From NCBI RefSeq assembly GCF_014651055.1, contig NZ_BMWD01000002.1, positions 288,028 through 352,027 of the forward strand: a stretch of 64,000 bases of DNA. Direction: 5' to 3'. The DNA is from Streptomyces fructofermentans. Lineage in GTDB: Bacteria > Actinomycetota > Actinomycetes > Streptomycetales > Streptomycetaceae. The notes beneath the pieces were generated by a model that did no database searches, was not told the DNA's origin, and worked only from the letters and a program-made list of their open reading frames with translations. The translations under genes and the position numbers were made by a program. Of this stretch, positions 16,793-25,844 are shown one piece after another; the first letter of the stretch is position 1, and every line of letters starts with the position of its first letter.

Positions 16793-17557
16793 ATGCAGCG
16801 TCTCAAGGACCGTGTCGCCGTGATCACCGGGGCGGGCAGCGGCATCGGGCTGGCGAGTGCCCGCAGGCTGGCGGCGGAGGGCGCCCGCGTGGTCGCCGTC
16901 GACCTGGACGAGACCGCCGGCAAGGCGGCGGCGCACGAGGTCGGCGGTCTGTTCCTGCGGGCCGACGTGGCCGTGGAGGACGAGGTCCGCGGGGTGTACG
17001 AGGAGGTGCACGCCCATTACGGGTCCGTGGACATCGCGTTCAACAACGCGGGGATCTCGCCGCCCGAGGACGACTCCATCCTCACCACGGACCTGGAGGC
17101 CTGGCGGCGGGTCCAGGAGGTCAACCTCACGTCGGTCTTCCTGTGCTGCAAGTACGTGATCCCCCACATGCGGCGGCAGGGCAGGGGCGCCATCGTCAAC
17201 ACGGCCTCCTTCGTGGCGCGGATGGGCGCGGCCACCTCGCAGATCTCGTACACCGCCTCCAAGGGCGGGGTGCTGGCGATGACCCGGGAACTGGGCGTCC
17301 AGTTCGCCCGCGACGGCATCCGCGTCAACGCGCTGTCCCCGGGCCCGGTCAACACCCCTCTGCTGCGGGAGCTGTTCGCGAAGGACCCGGAGCGGGCCGC
17401 CCGGCGGCTGGTGCACATTCCGGCGGGCAGGTTCGCCGAGCCCGAGGAGATCGCGGCGGCCGTCGCCTTCCTCGTCAGCGACGACTCCTCCTTCGTCAAC
17501 GCCTCCGAGTTCCTCGTCGACGGCGGACTGTCGGCCGCGTACGTGACCCCGAACTGA
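16793..17557 (+). CDS. short-chain dehydrogenase/reductase (SDR)
   Basis: A 254-residue classical SDR. It has TGAGSGIG at the N-terminus for NAD(P), NNAG near 83, the catalytic Ser in NTASF, and YTASK with the Tyr/Lys pair near 157. The C-terminus is of FabG type (FLVDGGLSA). It has a GAGGA sequence close before the ATG. It is the first gene after a possible terminator, so membership of the NRPS cluster is uncertain. If it belongs, it could reduce a keto group or oxidise the hydroxyl made by the P450 or the SHMT-like enzyme. Confidence 0.9.
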   Translation: MQRLKDRVAVITGAGSGIGLASARRLAAEGARVVAVDLDETAGKAAAHEVGGLFLRADVAVEDEVRGVYEEVHAHYGSVDIAFNNAGISPPEDDSILTTDLEAWRRVQEVNLTSVFLCCKYVIPHMRRQGRGAIVNTASFVARMGAATSQISYTASKGGVLAMTRELGVQFARDGIRVNALSPGPVNTPLLRELFAKDPERAARRLVHIPAGRFAEPEEIAAAVAFLVSDDSSFVNASEFLVDGGLSAAYVTPN

Positions 17558-17633
17558 CCGCGAGCCCGCGGCAGACCCCGACCGACCCCGACAGCAACTG
17601 ACAGCACCCGACTTGAGAGGACGACCGGAACCC

Positions 17634-18143
17634 GTGAACAGCGAGCGCACCGACACCCCCGGTTCCTGGGACGAGCAGACCACGTTGGCGGCCCTCCTGG
17701 ACTACACACGGGCGACGGTGCACGCCAAGTGCGCCGGCCTCTCCGACGCGGACGCGCTCGGGGCCCCGCTGCCCGGCTCACCGCTGATGACGGTCGCCGG
17801 ACTCGTCAGCCATCTGCGCTGGGTCGAGTACTACTGGATCCGGGTGGTGTTCCTGGGCGGCGAGGACATCCTGCCCGGCACCGAGGACGACCCGGACGCG
17901 GAGATGCGGATCGCCCCCGGCGTTCCGCTCGGCCGCCTGCTAGCGGAGTACGAGGCGCAGTGCGCCGACTTCCGCGTTCTGGTCGCGGGGCTCGATCCTG
18001 ACGACCGGGCGAAGCAGCCGATCAGCGGGGACCGGTACCCGACCCTGCGCTGGATCCTGCTGCACCTGGTCGAGGAGACGGCACGCCACAACGGACACCT
18101 CGACATCCTGCGCGAGTTGGCGGACGGGGTCACCGGCACCTGA
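17634..18143 (+). CDS. DinB-like (DUF664) protein
   Basis: About 169 residues, a four-helix DinB/mini-circle-type protein. It has SHLRWVEYYWIR near 62 and HLVEETARHNGHLDILRE near the C-terminus. The pattern of His residues (SHLRW, HLVEE, HNGHLD) is that of the metal site in this superfamily. Members include thiol-dependent S-transferases (mycothiol or bacillithiol), but most, as here, have no known substrate. GTG 17634 is taken as start; a TTG at 17613 in the same frame would add 7 residues. Confidence 0.8.
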   Translation: MNSERTDTPGSWDEQTTLAALLDYTRATVHAKCAGLSDADALGAPLPGSPLMTVAGLVSHLRWVEYYWIRVVFLGGEDILPGTEDDPDAEMRIAPGVPLGRLLAEYEAQCADFRVLVAGLDPDDRAKQPISGDRYPTLRWILLHLVEETARHNGHLDILRELADGVTGT

Positions 18144-18187
18144 CCCCGCACTCCCCCAGGCAGCGCCGGACCCGTAGGAGAATCCGC

Positions 18188-19429
18188 ATGACCACGACCG
18201 TCCAGGGCCTCGGGCCGTCCGGCTCCCTGGCCGGGCAGCCGCGGACCCCGCCCCCGCTGTGCGCGGCCCGCTCGGCGGACCGCAAGCAGCGGTTCCGCCG
18301 GCGTCTGGAGCGGATGATCGGAGTCGCCGCGACCGAGCACAACACGCTGGTCCCGCTGCGCAACGGCGACGAGATCTTCACGTCGATGCTGGCCTCCATC
18401 CGGGCGGCGGAGCACACGGTCGACATGATGACGTTCGTGTACTGGCGGGGCGCGATAGCCAGGTCGTTCGCGGTCGCGCTCGCCGACCGCGCCCGGGCGG
18501 GCGTACGGGTCAGGCTGCTGCTCGACGGCTTCGGCAGCCGGCTCATCGAACGGGACCTGGTGACGCTCATGGAGCGGGCCGGCGTGCTCGTGGCCTGGTT
18601 CCGCAAGCCCCTGTCCCTGTCGCCCCTCAAGCAGAACCACCGCTGCCACCGCAAGGCGCTGATCGTGGACGAGACGCTCGCCCACACCGGCGGTGTGGGC
18701 ATCGCGCAGGAGTGGTGCGGCGACGCCCGGTCCGCGGCCGAGTGGCGGGAGACGCACGTGCGGGTCAGCGGGCCCGCCGTCGACGGCATCGCTGCCGCGT
18801 TCGCGCAGAACTGGGCCGAGTGCCACCCGGCCCTCTTCGACGACCGGGACCGGTTCGTCGGGCAGCCCGCGCGGGGCACGTCGACCGTCCAGGTGGTGCG
18901 GGGTTCCGCCAGCGTGGGCTGGCAGGACATGAAGACCCTGATCCGGGTGATGCTCGAATCGGCGCAGGAGCGCGTCCGGTTGACGACCGCGTACTTCGCC
19001 CCCGATCCGTACTTCGTCGGGCTGCTCGGTGCCACCGCGCGCCGAGGGGTCGAGGTGGAAATCCTGCTGCCGGGACCGCACACCGACAAGCGCGTCTGCC
19101 AACTGGCGGGCGAGCGGCTGTACTCCACGCTGCTGGACGCGGGGGTGCGGATCTGGGAGTACCAGCCGACGATGATGCACGCGAAGGTGATCACCGTCGA
19201 CCGGGTGGCCTCCCTGGTCGGTTCGGTGAACTTCAACCGCCGCTCCCTGGACCACGACGAGGAGATCATGCTCGCCGTGCTGGACGAGGCGTTCACCGCG
19301 ACCCTGGACGGGCACTTCGACGACGACCGGTCCGTCAGCCGGCGCGTCGACGCCGCCCGGTGGAACACGCGCTCCGTCTCCCAGCGGCTCCAGGAGGCCG
19401 CGGTCACGCCGATCCGGCGGTTCCTGTAG
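18188..19429 (+). CDS. phospholipase D-like protein, probable cardiolipin synthase type
   Basis: A 413-residue protein with two HKD half-sites: HRKALIVDETLAHTGG near 155-170 and HAKVITVDRVASLVGS near 331-346, each followed by the expected Asn or Gly. This bilobal arrangement is that of cardiolipin synthase ClsB-like and related phosphatidyltransferases. Unlike ClsA there are no N-terminal membrane segments, so it would act from the cytoplasmic face. AGGAG stands 8 bases before the ATG. Whether it makes cardiolipin or hydrolyses phospholipids cannot be told from sequence. Confidence 0.85.
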   Translation: MTTTVQGLGPSGSLAGQPRTPPPLCAARSADRKQRFRRRLERMIGVAATEHNTLVPLRNGDEIFTSMLASIRAAEHTVDMMTFVYWRGAIARSFAVALADRARAGVRVRLLLDGFGSRLIERDLVTLMERAGVLVAWFRKPLSLSPLKQNHRCHRKALIVDETLAHTGGVGIAQEWCGDARSAAEWRETHVRVSGPAVDGIAAAFAQNWAECHPALFDDRDRFVGQPARGTSTVQVVRGSASVGWQDMKTLIRVMLESAQERVRLTTAYFAPDPYFVGLLGATARRGVEVEILLPGPHTDKRVCQLAGERLYSTLLDAGVRIWEYQPTMMHAKVITVDRVASLVGSVNFNRRSLDHDEEIMLAVLDEAFTATLDGHFDDDRSVSRRVDAARWNTRSVSQRLQEAAVTPIRRFL

Positions 19430-19628
19430 GCCCCCGCTCCGGGACGCGGCCCCGGCAGGGCACCGTCCGCCACGCACGGAAAGGCCCCCGGGACTCTGCG
19501 TAGCCGAGCGGATCGGGACACATCCGCCCCATCCGTCTCCACACCCCCTCCCCTCGGGGGGCTGTTGCGACCACGGCCCGGAATGCATGATGTGCGGGGA
19601 CACACCCTGCCGAGACGGAGATCCGCAC

Positions 19629-20405
19629 GTGCCCAGCCAGAAAGCGCTCGTCCGCCGCCCCAGCCCCCGCCTGGCCGAGGGCCTGGTCACGCACATCGAG
19701 CGCACGGATGTCGACGTCGATCTCGCGGTCGAGCAGTGGGAGGCGTACGGGGAGGCCCTGCGCGCCCACGGCTGGGAGACGGTGGAGGCCGAGGCGTCCG
19801 ACGACTGCCCGGACTCGGTGTTCGTGGAGGACGCGGTGGTCGTCTACCGCAACGTGGCGCTGATCGCCCGTCCCGGCGCGGAGTCCCGGCGGGGCGAGAC
19901 GGCGGGTGTCGAGGAGGCCGTGGCGCGGCTCGGCTGCTCGGTGAACTGGGTGTGGGAGCCGGGCACCCTGGAGGGCGGCGACGTCCTCAAGGTCGGCGAC
20001 ACGATCTACGTGGGCCGCGGCGGACGGACCAACGCGGCGGGCATCCAGCAGTTGCGGGCCGCCTTCGAGCCGCTCGGGGCACGCGTGGTCGCCGTGCCGG
20101 TGACCAGGGTGCTGCACCTGAAGTCCGCGGTCACCGCGCTGCCCGACGGCACCGTGGTGGGCCACGAGCCGCTGGTGGACACTCCGTCGCTGTTCCCGCG
20201 CTTCCTGTCGGTGCCGGAGGAGTCGGGCGCCCACGTGGTGCTGCTGGGCGGCGGGAAGCTGCTCATGGCGGCGAGCGCCCCCAAGACCGCCGAGCTGTAC
20301 GCGGACCTCGGCCACGAGCCCGTCCTCGTGGACATCGGCGAGTTCGAGAAGCTGGAGGGCTGTGTGACATGCCTCTCGGTGAGGCTGCGCGACCTGTACC
20401 TCTGA
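19629..20405 (+). CDS. ddaH: dimethylarginine dimethylaminohydrolase (DDAH)
   Basis: A 258-residue amidinotransferase-fold enzyme. The marks are DSVFVEDAVVV near 60, EGGDVLKVGD near 119, HLKSAVTAL with the catalytic His near 162, and EGCVTCLSVRL at the C-terminus carrying the nucleophilic Cys. It would hydrolyse N-omega-methylated arginines to citrulline and methylamines. GTG 19629 has GGAG 8 bases upstream; an ATG 14 codons earlier has no comparable site. It is a single gene followed by a hairpin. Confidence 0.88.
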   Translation: MPSQKALVRRPSPRLAEGLVTHIERTDVDVDLAVEQWEAYGEALRAHGWETVEAEASDDCPDSVFVEDAVVVYRNVALIARPGAESRRGETAGVEEAVARLGCSVNWVWEPGTLEGGDVLKVGDTIYVGRGGRTNAAGIQQLRAAFEPLGARVVAVPVTRVLHLKSAVTALPDGTVVGHEPLVDTPSLFPRFLSVPEESGAHVVLLGGGKLLMAASAPKTAELYADLGHEPVLVDIGEFEKLEGCVTCLSVRLRDLYL

Positions 20406-20406
20406 G

Positions 20407-20436
20407 CGGGCGCTCCGCGCGGCGTTCCGGCGCCCG
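20407..20436 (+). terminator. hairpin after ddaH
   Basis: CGGGCGC and GCGCCCG form a 7-bp stem with a 16-base loop directly after the ddaH stop codon. It is T-run-free and is a probable terminator. Confidence 0.45.
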
Positions 20437-20510
20437 GACCCCGGTTCACCCGGAAGGGCGCGGCCCGCTTCGGAATCGTTGCTGATCAGGCACTTTACGC
20501 GGCCCTTAAC

Positions 20511-20554
20511 CTACGGCCTCGTAACCTACGGGTACGTAGCCTACGATGCCGTAG
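20511..20554. promoter_or_regulatory. three tandem CTACG-N4-CGTAG operators
   Basis: Three copies of a 14-bp palindrome lie head to tail at 20511-20524 (CTACG..CGTAA), 20526-20539 and 20541-20554 (both perfect CTACG..CGTAG), exactly 15 bp apart. They occupy the promoter zone 40-85 bp ahead of the acyl-ACP desaturase start. The size and symmetry suggest a TetR-type fatty-acid regulator. No such regulator gene lies in this window. Confidence 0.75.
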
Positions 20555-20595
20555 GTTGTGTGCACGCTCAGCATTTCACGTCCCCTGGAGCCCCC

Positions 20596-21573
20596 GTGAC
20601 GATCACTTCTCCCCACCTCGGCAGCCCGTCCTCCGCCTGGACCGACGCCCGCTTGCTGTACGCGCTGGAAGAAGTGGTGGAGACGGAGCTCAACCGGCAC
20701 CTCAAGGTCGCCAAGGACTGGATGCCGCACGACTACGTGCCGTGGTCCGACGCCCGCAACTTCCCGGGCTTCTTCGAGGACGGCCAGTCCTGGGACAAGG
20801 AGCAGTCCAAGGTCACCGAGATCGGCCGTATCGCGCTGGTCGTGAACCTGCTGACCGAGGACAACCTCCCCAGCTACCACCACGAGATCGCCAGCCTCTT
20901 CGGCCGTGACGGCGCCTGGGGCACCTGGGTGCACCGCTGGACCGCCGAGGAGGGCCGCCACGGCATCGTGATGCGCGACTACCTGCTCGCCTCGCGCGCC
21001 GTGGACCCGGACAAGCTCGAAGCCTTCCGCATGCAGCACATGAGCGAGGGCTTCGAGTCGGACAACCGCCACTCGATGCTGCACTCGGTCGCCTACGTCG
21101 CCTTCCAGGAGCTGGCGACCCGCATCTCGCACCGCAACACCGGCCACCAGTCCGGTGACCCGGTCTGCGACCGGATGCTGGCGCGCATCGCGACCGACGA
21201 GAACCTCCACATGGTCTTCTACCGCAACCTCCTGAAGGCGTCCTTCGAGCTGGCGCCCGACCTGACCATGCAGGCCGTCCGAGACGTCGTGGTCAACTTC
21301 CGGATGCCCGGTCACGGCATGCCCGGCTTCGAGCGCATGGCCGCGCAGATGGCCATCGGCGAGGTCTACAACATGCGCATCCACCACGACGACGTGCTCC
21401 AGCCCGTGCTGCGCCACCTCAAGGTCCTCGAGATGGACGGCCTCGGCCCCGAGGGCCTGCAGGCCCAGGAGGAGCTCGGCCTGTTCATGGGCGGCCTGGA
21501 CTCCGAGGCCCTGAAGTTCGACGCGAAGCTCGCGGCCCGCAAGGCCCGCATGGAGGCCCGCGCCGCCGGCTGA
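20596..21573 (+). CDS. acyl-ACP (stearoyl-ACP-like) desaturase
   Basis: A 325-residue soluble di-iron desaturase. The iron ligands are visible in EEVVETEL near 23, TAEEGRHG near 117, and DENLHMVFY near 203. It introduces a double bond into acyl chains, using ferredoxin electrons, and so adjusts membrane fluidity. The GTG at 20596 follows CTGGAG at 5 bases. An in-frame extension upstream would run through the operator repeats and is rejected. The triple palindrome just upstream suggests repression by a lipid-responsive TetR-like protein. Confidence 0.92.
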   Translation: MTITSPHLGSPSSAWTDARLLYALEEVVETELNRHLKVAKDWMPHDYVPWSDARNFPGFFEDGQSWDKEQSKVTEIGRIALVVNLLTEDNLPSYHHEIASLFGRDGAWGTWVHRWTAEEGRHGIVMRDYLLASRAVDPDKLEAFRMQHMSEGFESDNRHSMLHSVAYVAFQELATRISHRNTGHQSGDPVCDRMLARIATDENLHMVFYRNLLKASFELAPDLTMQAVRDVVVNFRMPGHGMPGFERMAAQMAIGEVYNMRIHHDDVLQPVLRHLKVLEMDGLGPEGLQAQEELGLFMGGLDSEALKFDAKLAARKARMEARAAG

Positions 21574-21586
21574 CCTCACGCACGAC

Positions 21587-21628
21587 CACGCGGGGGTGGC
21601 GGACCGGCCGGTCCGCCACCCCCGCGTG
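21587..21628. terminator. perfect 42-bp palindrome, bidirectional terminator
   Basis: Arms of 21 bp starting CACGCGGGGGTGGCGG are exactly complementary with no spacer bases. The element lies between the convergent desaturase gene and the large minus-strand gene (gaps of 13 and 7 bp), so it would form a very stable hairpin in either transcript. Confidence 0.85.
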
Positions 21629-21635
21629 ACGTATG

Positions 21636-24600
21636 TCACTCCGGGGCGGTCGTGCGTGCCAGCGCCGCGTCACGGACGTCTGCCACCGGATGGCGACGCA
21701 GCGCCCGCAGCCGCGACCGCCAGGGCGCGGCCCAGCCCGTCCGCGCACCGAACGCCGCGGTCAACGCGACGGCGAGCAGCCCCTCGGCGTGGCCGCCGTG
21801 GTCGGTGAGGCGCCGGGCGGCGTCGAGGAACACCCCGGCGTCGCCCTCGTATGTCCCGCGGCCCAGCCGGTCGCCCAGCCTCCCGGCCACCGAGGCGGCC
21901 AGCGCCGGACGCCCCGCCGTCCGCGCGGCCAGCAGGTCGAGCGCGGCGTCCACACCCTCCGGCGCCGCGTCGAGGTCGGCGTGCAGCGCGGTGACCAGGG
22001 CGGCCTGCGGAGCGAACGCGTCGTAGCCCGCGAGCAGGTCGCCCGCCCCGAGGGCGGCCTCCCTGACGGGGCCGGCGGCCGTACGGGCCTGCTGTGCGAG
22101 CCGCGCGACGAGGTGGTCCACCCGCTGCCGCGCGGGCCTGTCCCGGCGGGGCTCCGCGTCGCCGGGCGCGAGCGGGGAGGGCGGGACGTCCGCGGTCCCG
22201 GCCGTCTCGGCCTCCGCCAGTACCCGCAGGGCCTCGCGCAGCCCTCCGGCACCGGCCGCCGAGCCCGCCGCCGCGGCCACCAGCCCCTCGGCCGCCGCCC
22301 GCCAGCCCGTACGGTTCGACAGGTCGGCCGTGGCCGCCGCCAGGACGGCCGGCGCGTCCGGCGACCAGGGCGCCCAGCCTCCCAGGGCGCCGAAGGCGCG
22401 GGCTGCCGTCTCCGGGTCACCGGTCCTGCACACCTCGCGCACCAGGCGGGCGTAGCCGTCGCGGTGCCGCTCCGGCAGGTCCAGGGGCGTGACGCGCAGC
22501 ACGGCGGCCCGCAGTACCGGTTCGGCGCCGGCGGCGTCGTTCAGCAGGGAGCGGACGGGTTCCTCGCCGAACAGCGGCCCCGCGAAGGCCACGCACGCGG
22601 CGCGGACGTCGGTGTGGGCGCCCGGCTGCCCGTACGCCTCGGCGAGCACGCGCGCGGCCACCGGCACGGGAAGGAGGGCCGCGGCCAGTCGCGCGGCCTC
22701 CTTGCGGCTGGCCACCTTGGCGCCCGGTCCGAGCAGTACCCCGCGCAGCAGGTCCGCGAGCACGGACGGGGCCACGTGCCGGGACGCCCGGCCCGCCGCG
22801 TGGACGGCGACGCGGGCCCGGTCGGTGCCGGTGTGCGCGAGCAGTTCGGGCAGGGCGTCCCCTGGCCGGTCGGTGCGGACGAGCGCGCCGAGCGCCGCCT
22901 CGGCCAGCACGATGTCGTCGGCGTCGGTCCAGCGGCGCACGAGCCCTGCTCCCGCGCCCGGCACGCAGGCGACCGCCTCGACGGCCCGGGCCCTCGCGTA
23001 CGAAGGGAGTCCGGTGTCGGCGGCCGTCCCGGCGAGCCTGCGCGCCGCGGCCTCCCGCTGGCGCGGCAGCCAGCGCCGTACGTACCCGTCCACGGGCATC
23101 GTCCACGGGCTGCCCCGGGTGAGGAACCTCCCGTACGGCGGAGTGTCCGTCAGGAGCACGTCGAGTAGGTCGGTGCGGCGCCGGGCGACCGCGGACAGGA
23201 CCGGCCGCAGCGCACCCGCGGAGGGGTGGAGCGCGAGGACGCGCGCCACCCGTTCGTCCCGGGTCGCGAGCGGCTCCAGCCACAGTTCGACGGCGTGGCG
23301 CACGGTCGTGTCGTTCCCGAACCGGATTGCCTGCCACAGGAGTTCCTGCAACTCGGGCATGCCCTCGGCGCGTCGGCCCACCGCGCGGGCGAGCGCGAAG
23401 ACGAGGCCGTAGTCGGCCTTCTCGGTGCCCGCCTCGATCCAGGGGCGCAGGGCTTCGAACACCTGGTGCTCCTGCCCGCGCCGCAGCCGGGCGTCGAGCC
23501 GGCCGAGGTCCGCGCCGCCGGTGTGCCCGGAGATCCGTACGAGCGTACGCAGCGACCAGCTCACCAACTCCCGTGAGCCGCCCGCCGCGTGCTCGCGGAG
23601 CACGGACACGGCGAGGTCGCTGAGGCAGCGCCGGGTCGCGGGCGAGGAGTCCCGGGCGTCGACCGCGTCGGCGACGATCCGGTCGAGATGCGGCTCGGCC
23701 TCCTCGGTGAACAGGGCGGGCGCGGTGCGGGACAGCGCGTGCAGGGCGGGCCTGCGCACCGGGTCCTGTTCGTTGCGCAGCCGCGCCGCCTCCGCCAGCA
23801 CGGAGGTGACCGCCTCGGCGCTGCCGGAGCGGGCGGCGTTGCGGATGAGCAGCGGCCAGGCCATGGCCCGGTCCTCGGCCGCCGGTCGGCGGGTCGCGGC
23901 GACCAGCCCCTCGCGCGCCTCGGCGACGGGCAGGAACGACTCCGCGATCAGCGCGTCGGCGCGGTCGGGCCCGCGCTCGCGCGCCGCGGCGGCCACCCGC
24001 CGGGCCTCCTCGGCGACCCCGCTGCGCGGCAGTGCCTCGAGGAGGGCCTCGTCGACCGCGCCGGCCCCGGGACCGCGCCCGGCCGTCGCCTGCGCGTGGA
24101 ACGCGAGCCGTCGCGAGGGCGGCAACTCCTTGAGGAACGCTGCCAGCTCACCCTTCTCCGCCAGCATCCTGCCGTACTCGGGGAGTTCGTCCGCGCCGGA
24201 GCGGGCGAGGGTGGTCAGCAGCGAACGGCCGAACGCGCCCCGGTACGACGGGATCCGGCCGTCCAGCAGGAGCCGCAGCACCCGGCCGGGCGCGACGGCG
24301 GCGAACGCGCGGAGGCAGTCGTTCAGGGCGTACGGAAGCCGGGCGGGTCCCCGCTCCTCGACCAGGTCCAGCGCCCGCAGCGGCTCGCCGCCGACCGCCC
24401 CGGCGACTGCGCGCGAGTACCGCCGCCACCAGTCCTCGCGCAACGGCACCGGCAGCGCGGCCAGTTCACGCTCCGCCGTGTCGAGGACCACCGCGGGGTA
24501 CCGGCCGCCGATCCGCTTCCATTCCCGTACGGCGTGGAAGAGTTCGGGCAGCAGGCGGGCCGCCGTTCCGGGTGAGCATCCGGGCAGCAGCCGTGCCGCC

Positions 24601-25022
24601 TCCGCGTCGCCCCACCGGTCGCGCAGCCCGTCGACGAGTCGGTCGGCGAGGGCGGTGCGCCGTCCCGAGGCGATGGCCCTCAGCAGGCGGCGGCGTACGG
24701 TCGCGGGGGCGTCCGCGAGCGCCGACTCGTAGACGGAGTCGGGTACCCCCAGGTGGTCGGCGACTCTCAGCGCATGGCCGCGCACGAAGGAGTCCGGGTC
24801 GGCGATCCGGTCGGCCACCCACTCCGTGTCCCGGGTGACGGCCGCGACGACCACCGCGAGCCCCCGCTCGTAGGGGCCGCGCGCGTCGAGCTCCCTCAGC
24901 AGCGGCCCGACGTCCTCCATGTCCCGGACCCGGGAGACGAGTTCACGCATGCGCAGGGGGTACGGAAGCGGGTCCAGCGCGCTCAACAGGGTCTCGGCCC
25001 GCTGCCGTGGGGTGTGGAGCAT
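21636..25022 (-). CDS. very large helical-repeat (HEAT-like) protein, function unknown
   Basis: 1128 residues, almost wholly Ala/Leu/Arg-rich helices. The regular units of 35-45 residues resemble HEAT/ARM repeats (for example HALRVADHLG, VRRRLLRAIASG, RARAVEAVACVPG). I see no signal peptide, membrane segment or catalytic motif. Such solenoids act as protein-binding scaffolds; the partner is not indicated. The ATG at 25022 has no good Shine-Dalgarno sequence, and internal starts (for example the Met in PLRMREL) are possible. It is an isolated minus-strand gene, convergent with the desaturase. The long continuous frame with strong third-position G/C supports it as real. Confidence 0.75.
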   Translation of the reverse strand: MLHTPRQRAETLLSALDPLPYPLRMRELVSRVRDMEDVGPLLRELDARGPYERGLAVVVAAVTRDTEWVADRIADPDSFVRGHALRVADHLGVPDSVYESALADAPATVRRRLLRAIASGRRTALADRLVDGLRDRWGDAEAARLLPGCSPGTAARLLPELFHAVREWKRIGGRYPAVVLDTAERELAALPVPLREDWWRRYSRAVAGAVGGEPLRALDLVEERGPARLPYALNDCLRAFAAVAPGRVLRLLLDGRIPSYRGAFGRSLLTTLARSGADELPEYGRMLAEKGELAAFLKELPPSRRLAFHAQATAGRGPGAGAVDEALLEALPRSGVAEEARRVAAAARERGPDRADALIAESFLPVAEAREGLVAATRRPAAEDRAMAWPLLIRNAARSGSAEAVTSVLAEAARLRNEQDPVRRPALHALSRTAPALFTEEAEPHLDRIVADAVDARDSSPATRRCLSDLAVSVLREHAAGGSRELVSWSLRTLVRISGHTGGADLGRLDARLRRGQEHQVFEALRPWIEAGTEKADYGLVFALARAVGRRAEGMPELQELLWQAIRFGNDTTVRHAVELWLEPLATRDERVARVLALHPSAGALRPVLSAVARRRTDLLDVLLTDTPPYGRFLTRGSPWTMPVDGYVRRWLPRQREAAARRLAGTAADTGLPSYARARAVEAVACVPGAGAGLVRRWTDADDIVLAEAALGALVRTDRPGDALPELLAHTGTDRARVAVHAAGRASRHVAPSVLADLLRGVLLGPGAKVASRKEAARLAAALLPVPVAARVLAEAYGQPGAHTDVRAACVAFAGPLFGEEPVRSLLNDAAGAEPVLRAAVLRVTPLDLPERHRDGYARLVREVCRTGDPETAARAFGALGGWAPWSPDAPAVLAAATADLSNRTGWRAAAEGLVAAAAGSAAGAGGLREALRVLAEAETAGTADVPPSPLAPGDAEPRRDRPARQRVDHLVARLAQQARTAAGPVREAALGAGDLLAGYDAFAPQAALVTALHADLDAAPEGVDAALDLLAARTAGRPALAASVAGRLGDRLGRGTYEGDAGVFLDAARRLTDHGGHAEGLLAVALTAAFGARTGWAAPWRSRLRALRRHPVADVRDAALARTTAPE

Positions 25023-25222
25023 GAGGTGGATTGTGCATGCCGGAAGCCTCGCGGCGCGCGGGAATTCCCGATGCGCCCGGGACCGGCGGGCGGAGCCCCG
25101 CCCGGGGCGGCAGAACCGCCGTCGTGGTTCGGGCGGCGGGAGTTCGGAGGGCGGCGCACGCGCGGGGCCGGGACGTGCGGGTGCCGGCCGGTCGAGTCGT
25201 CAGTCGCGGATGCGTCGGGGCG

Positions 25223-25468
25223 TCACTGCTGGGCGCGGCGCAGGCTGAGGCGCTCCTTCTCGGAGAGGCCGCCCCAGACGCCGAAGCGCTCGTCGTGGGC
25301 GAGCGCGTAGTCGAGGCACGCGGGGCGCATCTCGCACAGGCCGCAGATGCGCTTCGCCTCCCTGACCGAGCTGCCCGGCTCGGGGAAGAAGAAGTCTGAT
25401 CCGGTCTGGGCGCACAGAGCCTGCTCCTGCCAGGAGAGGTCCGGCGCGTCGATGGTGTCGTTGTGCAT
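25223..25468 (-). CDS. WhiB-like (Wbl) iron-sulfur regulator
   Basis: 81 residues with the four cysteines expected for a [4Fe-4S] cluster (Cys19, Cys42, Cys45, Cys51) and the GVWGGLSE turn at 63-70, followed by a short basic tail. Wbl proteins bind the main sigma factor's region 4 and steer promoter use in development, redox response or antibiotic resistance. The segment FFFPEPGSS and the short C-terminus differ from WblA, WhiD and WblE as I remember them, so I give no symbol. Start ATG at 25468. Confidence 0.92.
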   Translation of the reverse strand: MHNDTIDAPDLSWQEQALCAQTGSDFFFPEPGSSVREAKRICGLCEMRPACLDYALAHDERFGVWGGLSEKERLSLRRAQQ

Positions 25469-25844
25469 GGCGCGATCGTTCCCTGTTGGGAAAAACGTTC
25501 GATCAACGCCGGATCAACGACACGTTCCGCTGCGGCCCGTCGGGCCCGCTCGGGGTCGCCGCCCCGCGGCGGCGGGGCGGCGACCGGGTCCCGATGATGG
25601 CCCCGGCCGCCGCCGGAAGCACAGCGGCGCGCGGGACGGAACTGCGCCGCGCGATCGGATCACCACCGGTCGCGTCGGCCGTCCCTCCGCGCGGCGTCCG
25701 CGCCTCCCCACGGCCGGCGGCCGCGATCCCCCGCCGGCGCCCCCGGCGACGCGGCCATGACCCGGCCGTGGCGCGACGGCGGTTGTCAGTGGGCGGTGCG
25801 AGACTCGGGACGCAGGCAACGAAACCCCCTCGAAGGAGGGCATC
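25469..25844. promoter_or_regulatory. divergent region between the Wbl and VOC genes
   Basis: 375 bp with no convincing gene. It must contain the Wbl promoter (minus) and the VOC gene promoter (plus). I recognise only GAAGGAGG, the ribosome-binding site of the VOC gene, near 25831-25838. Confidence 0.4.
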
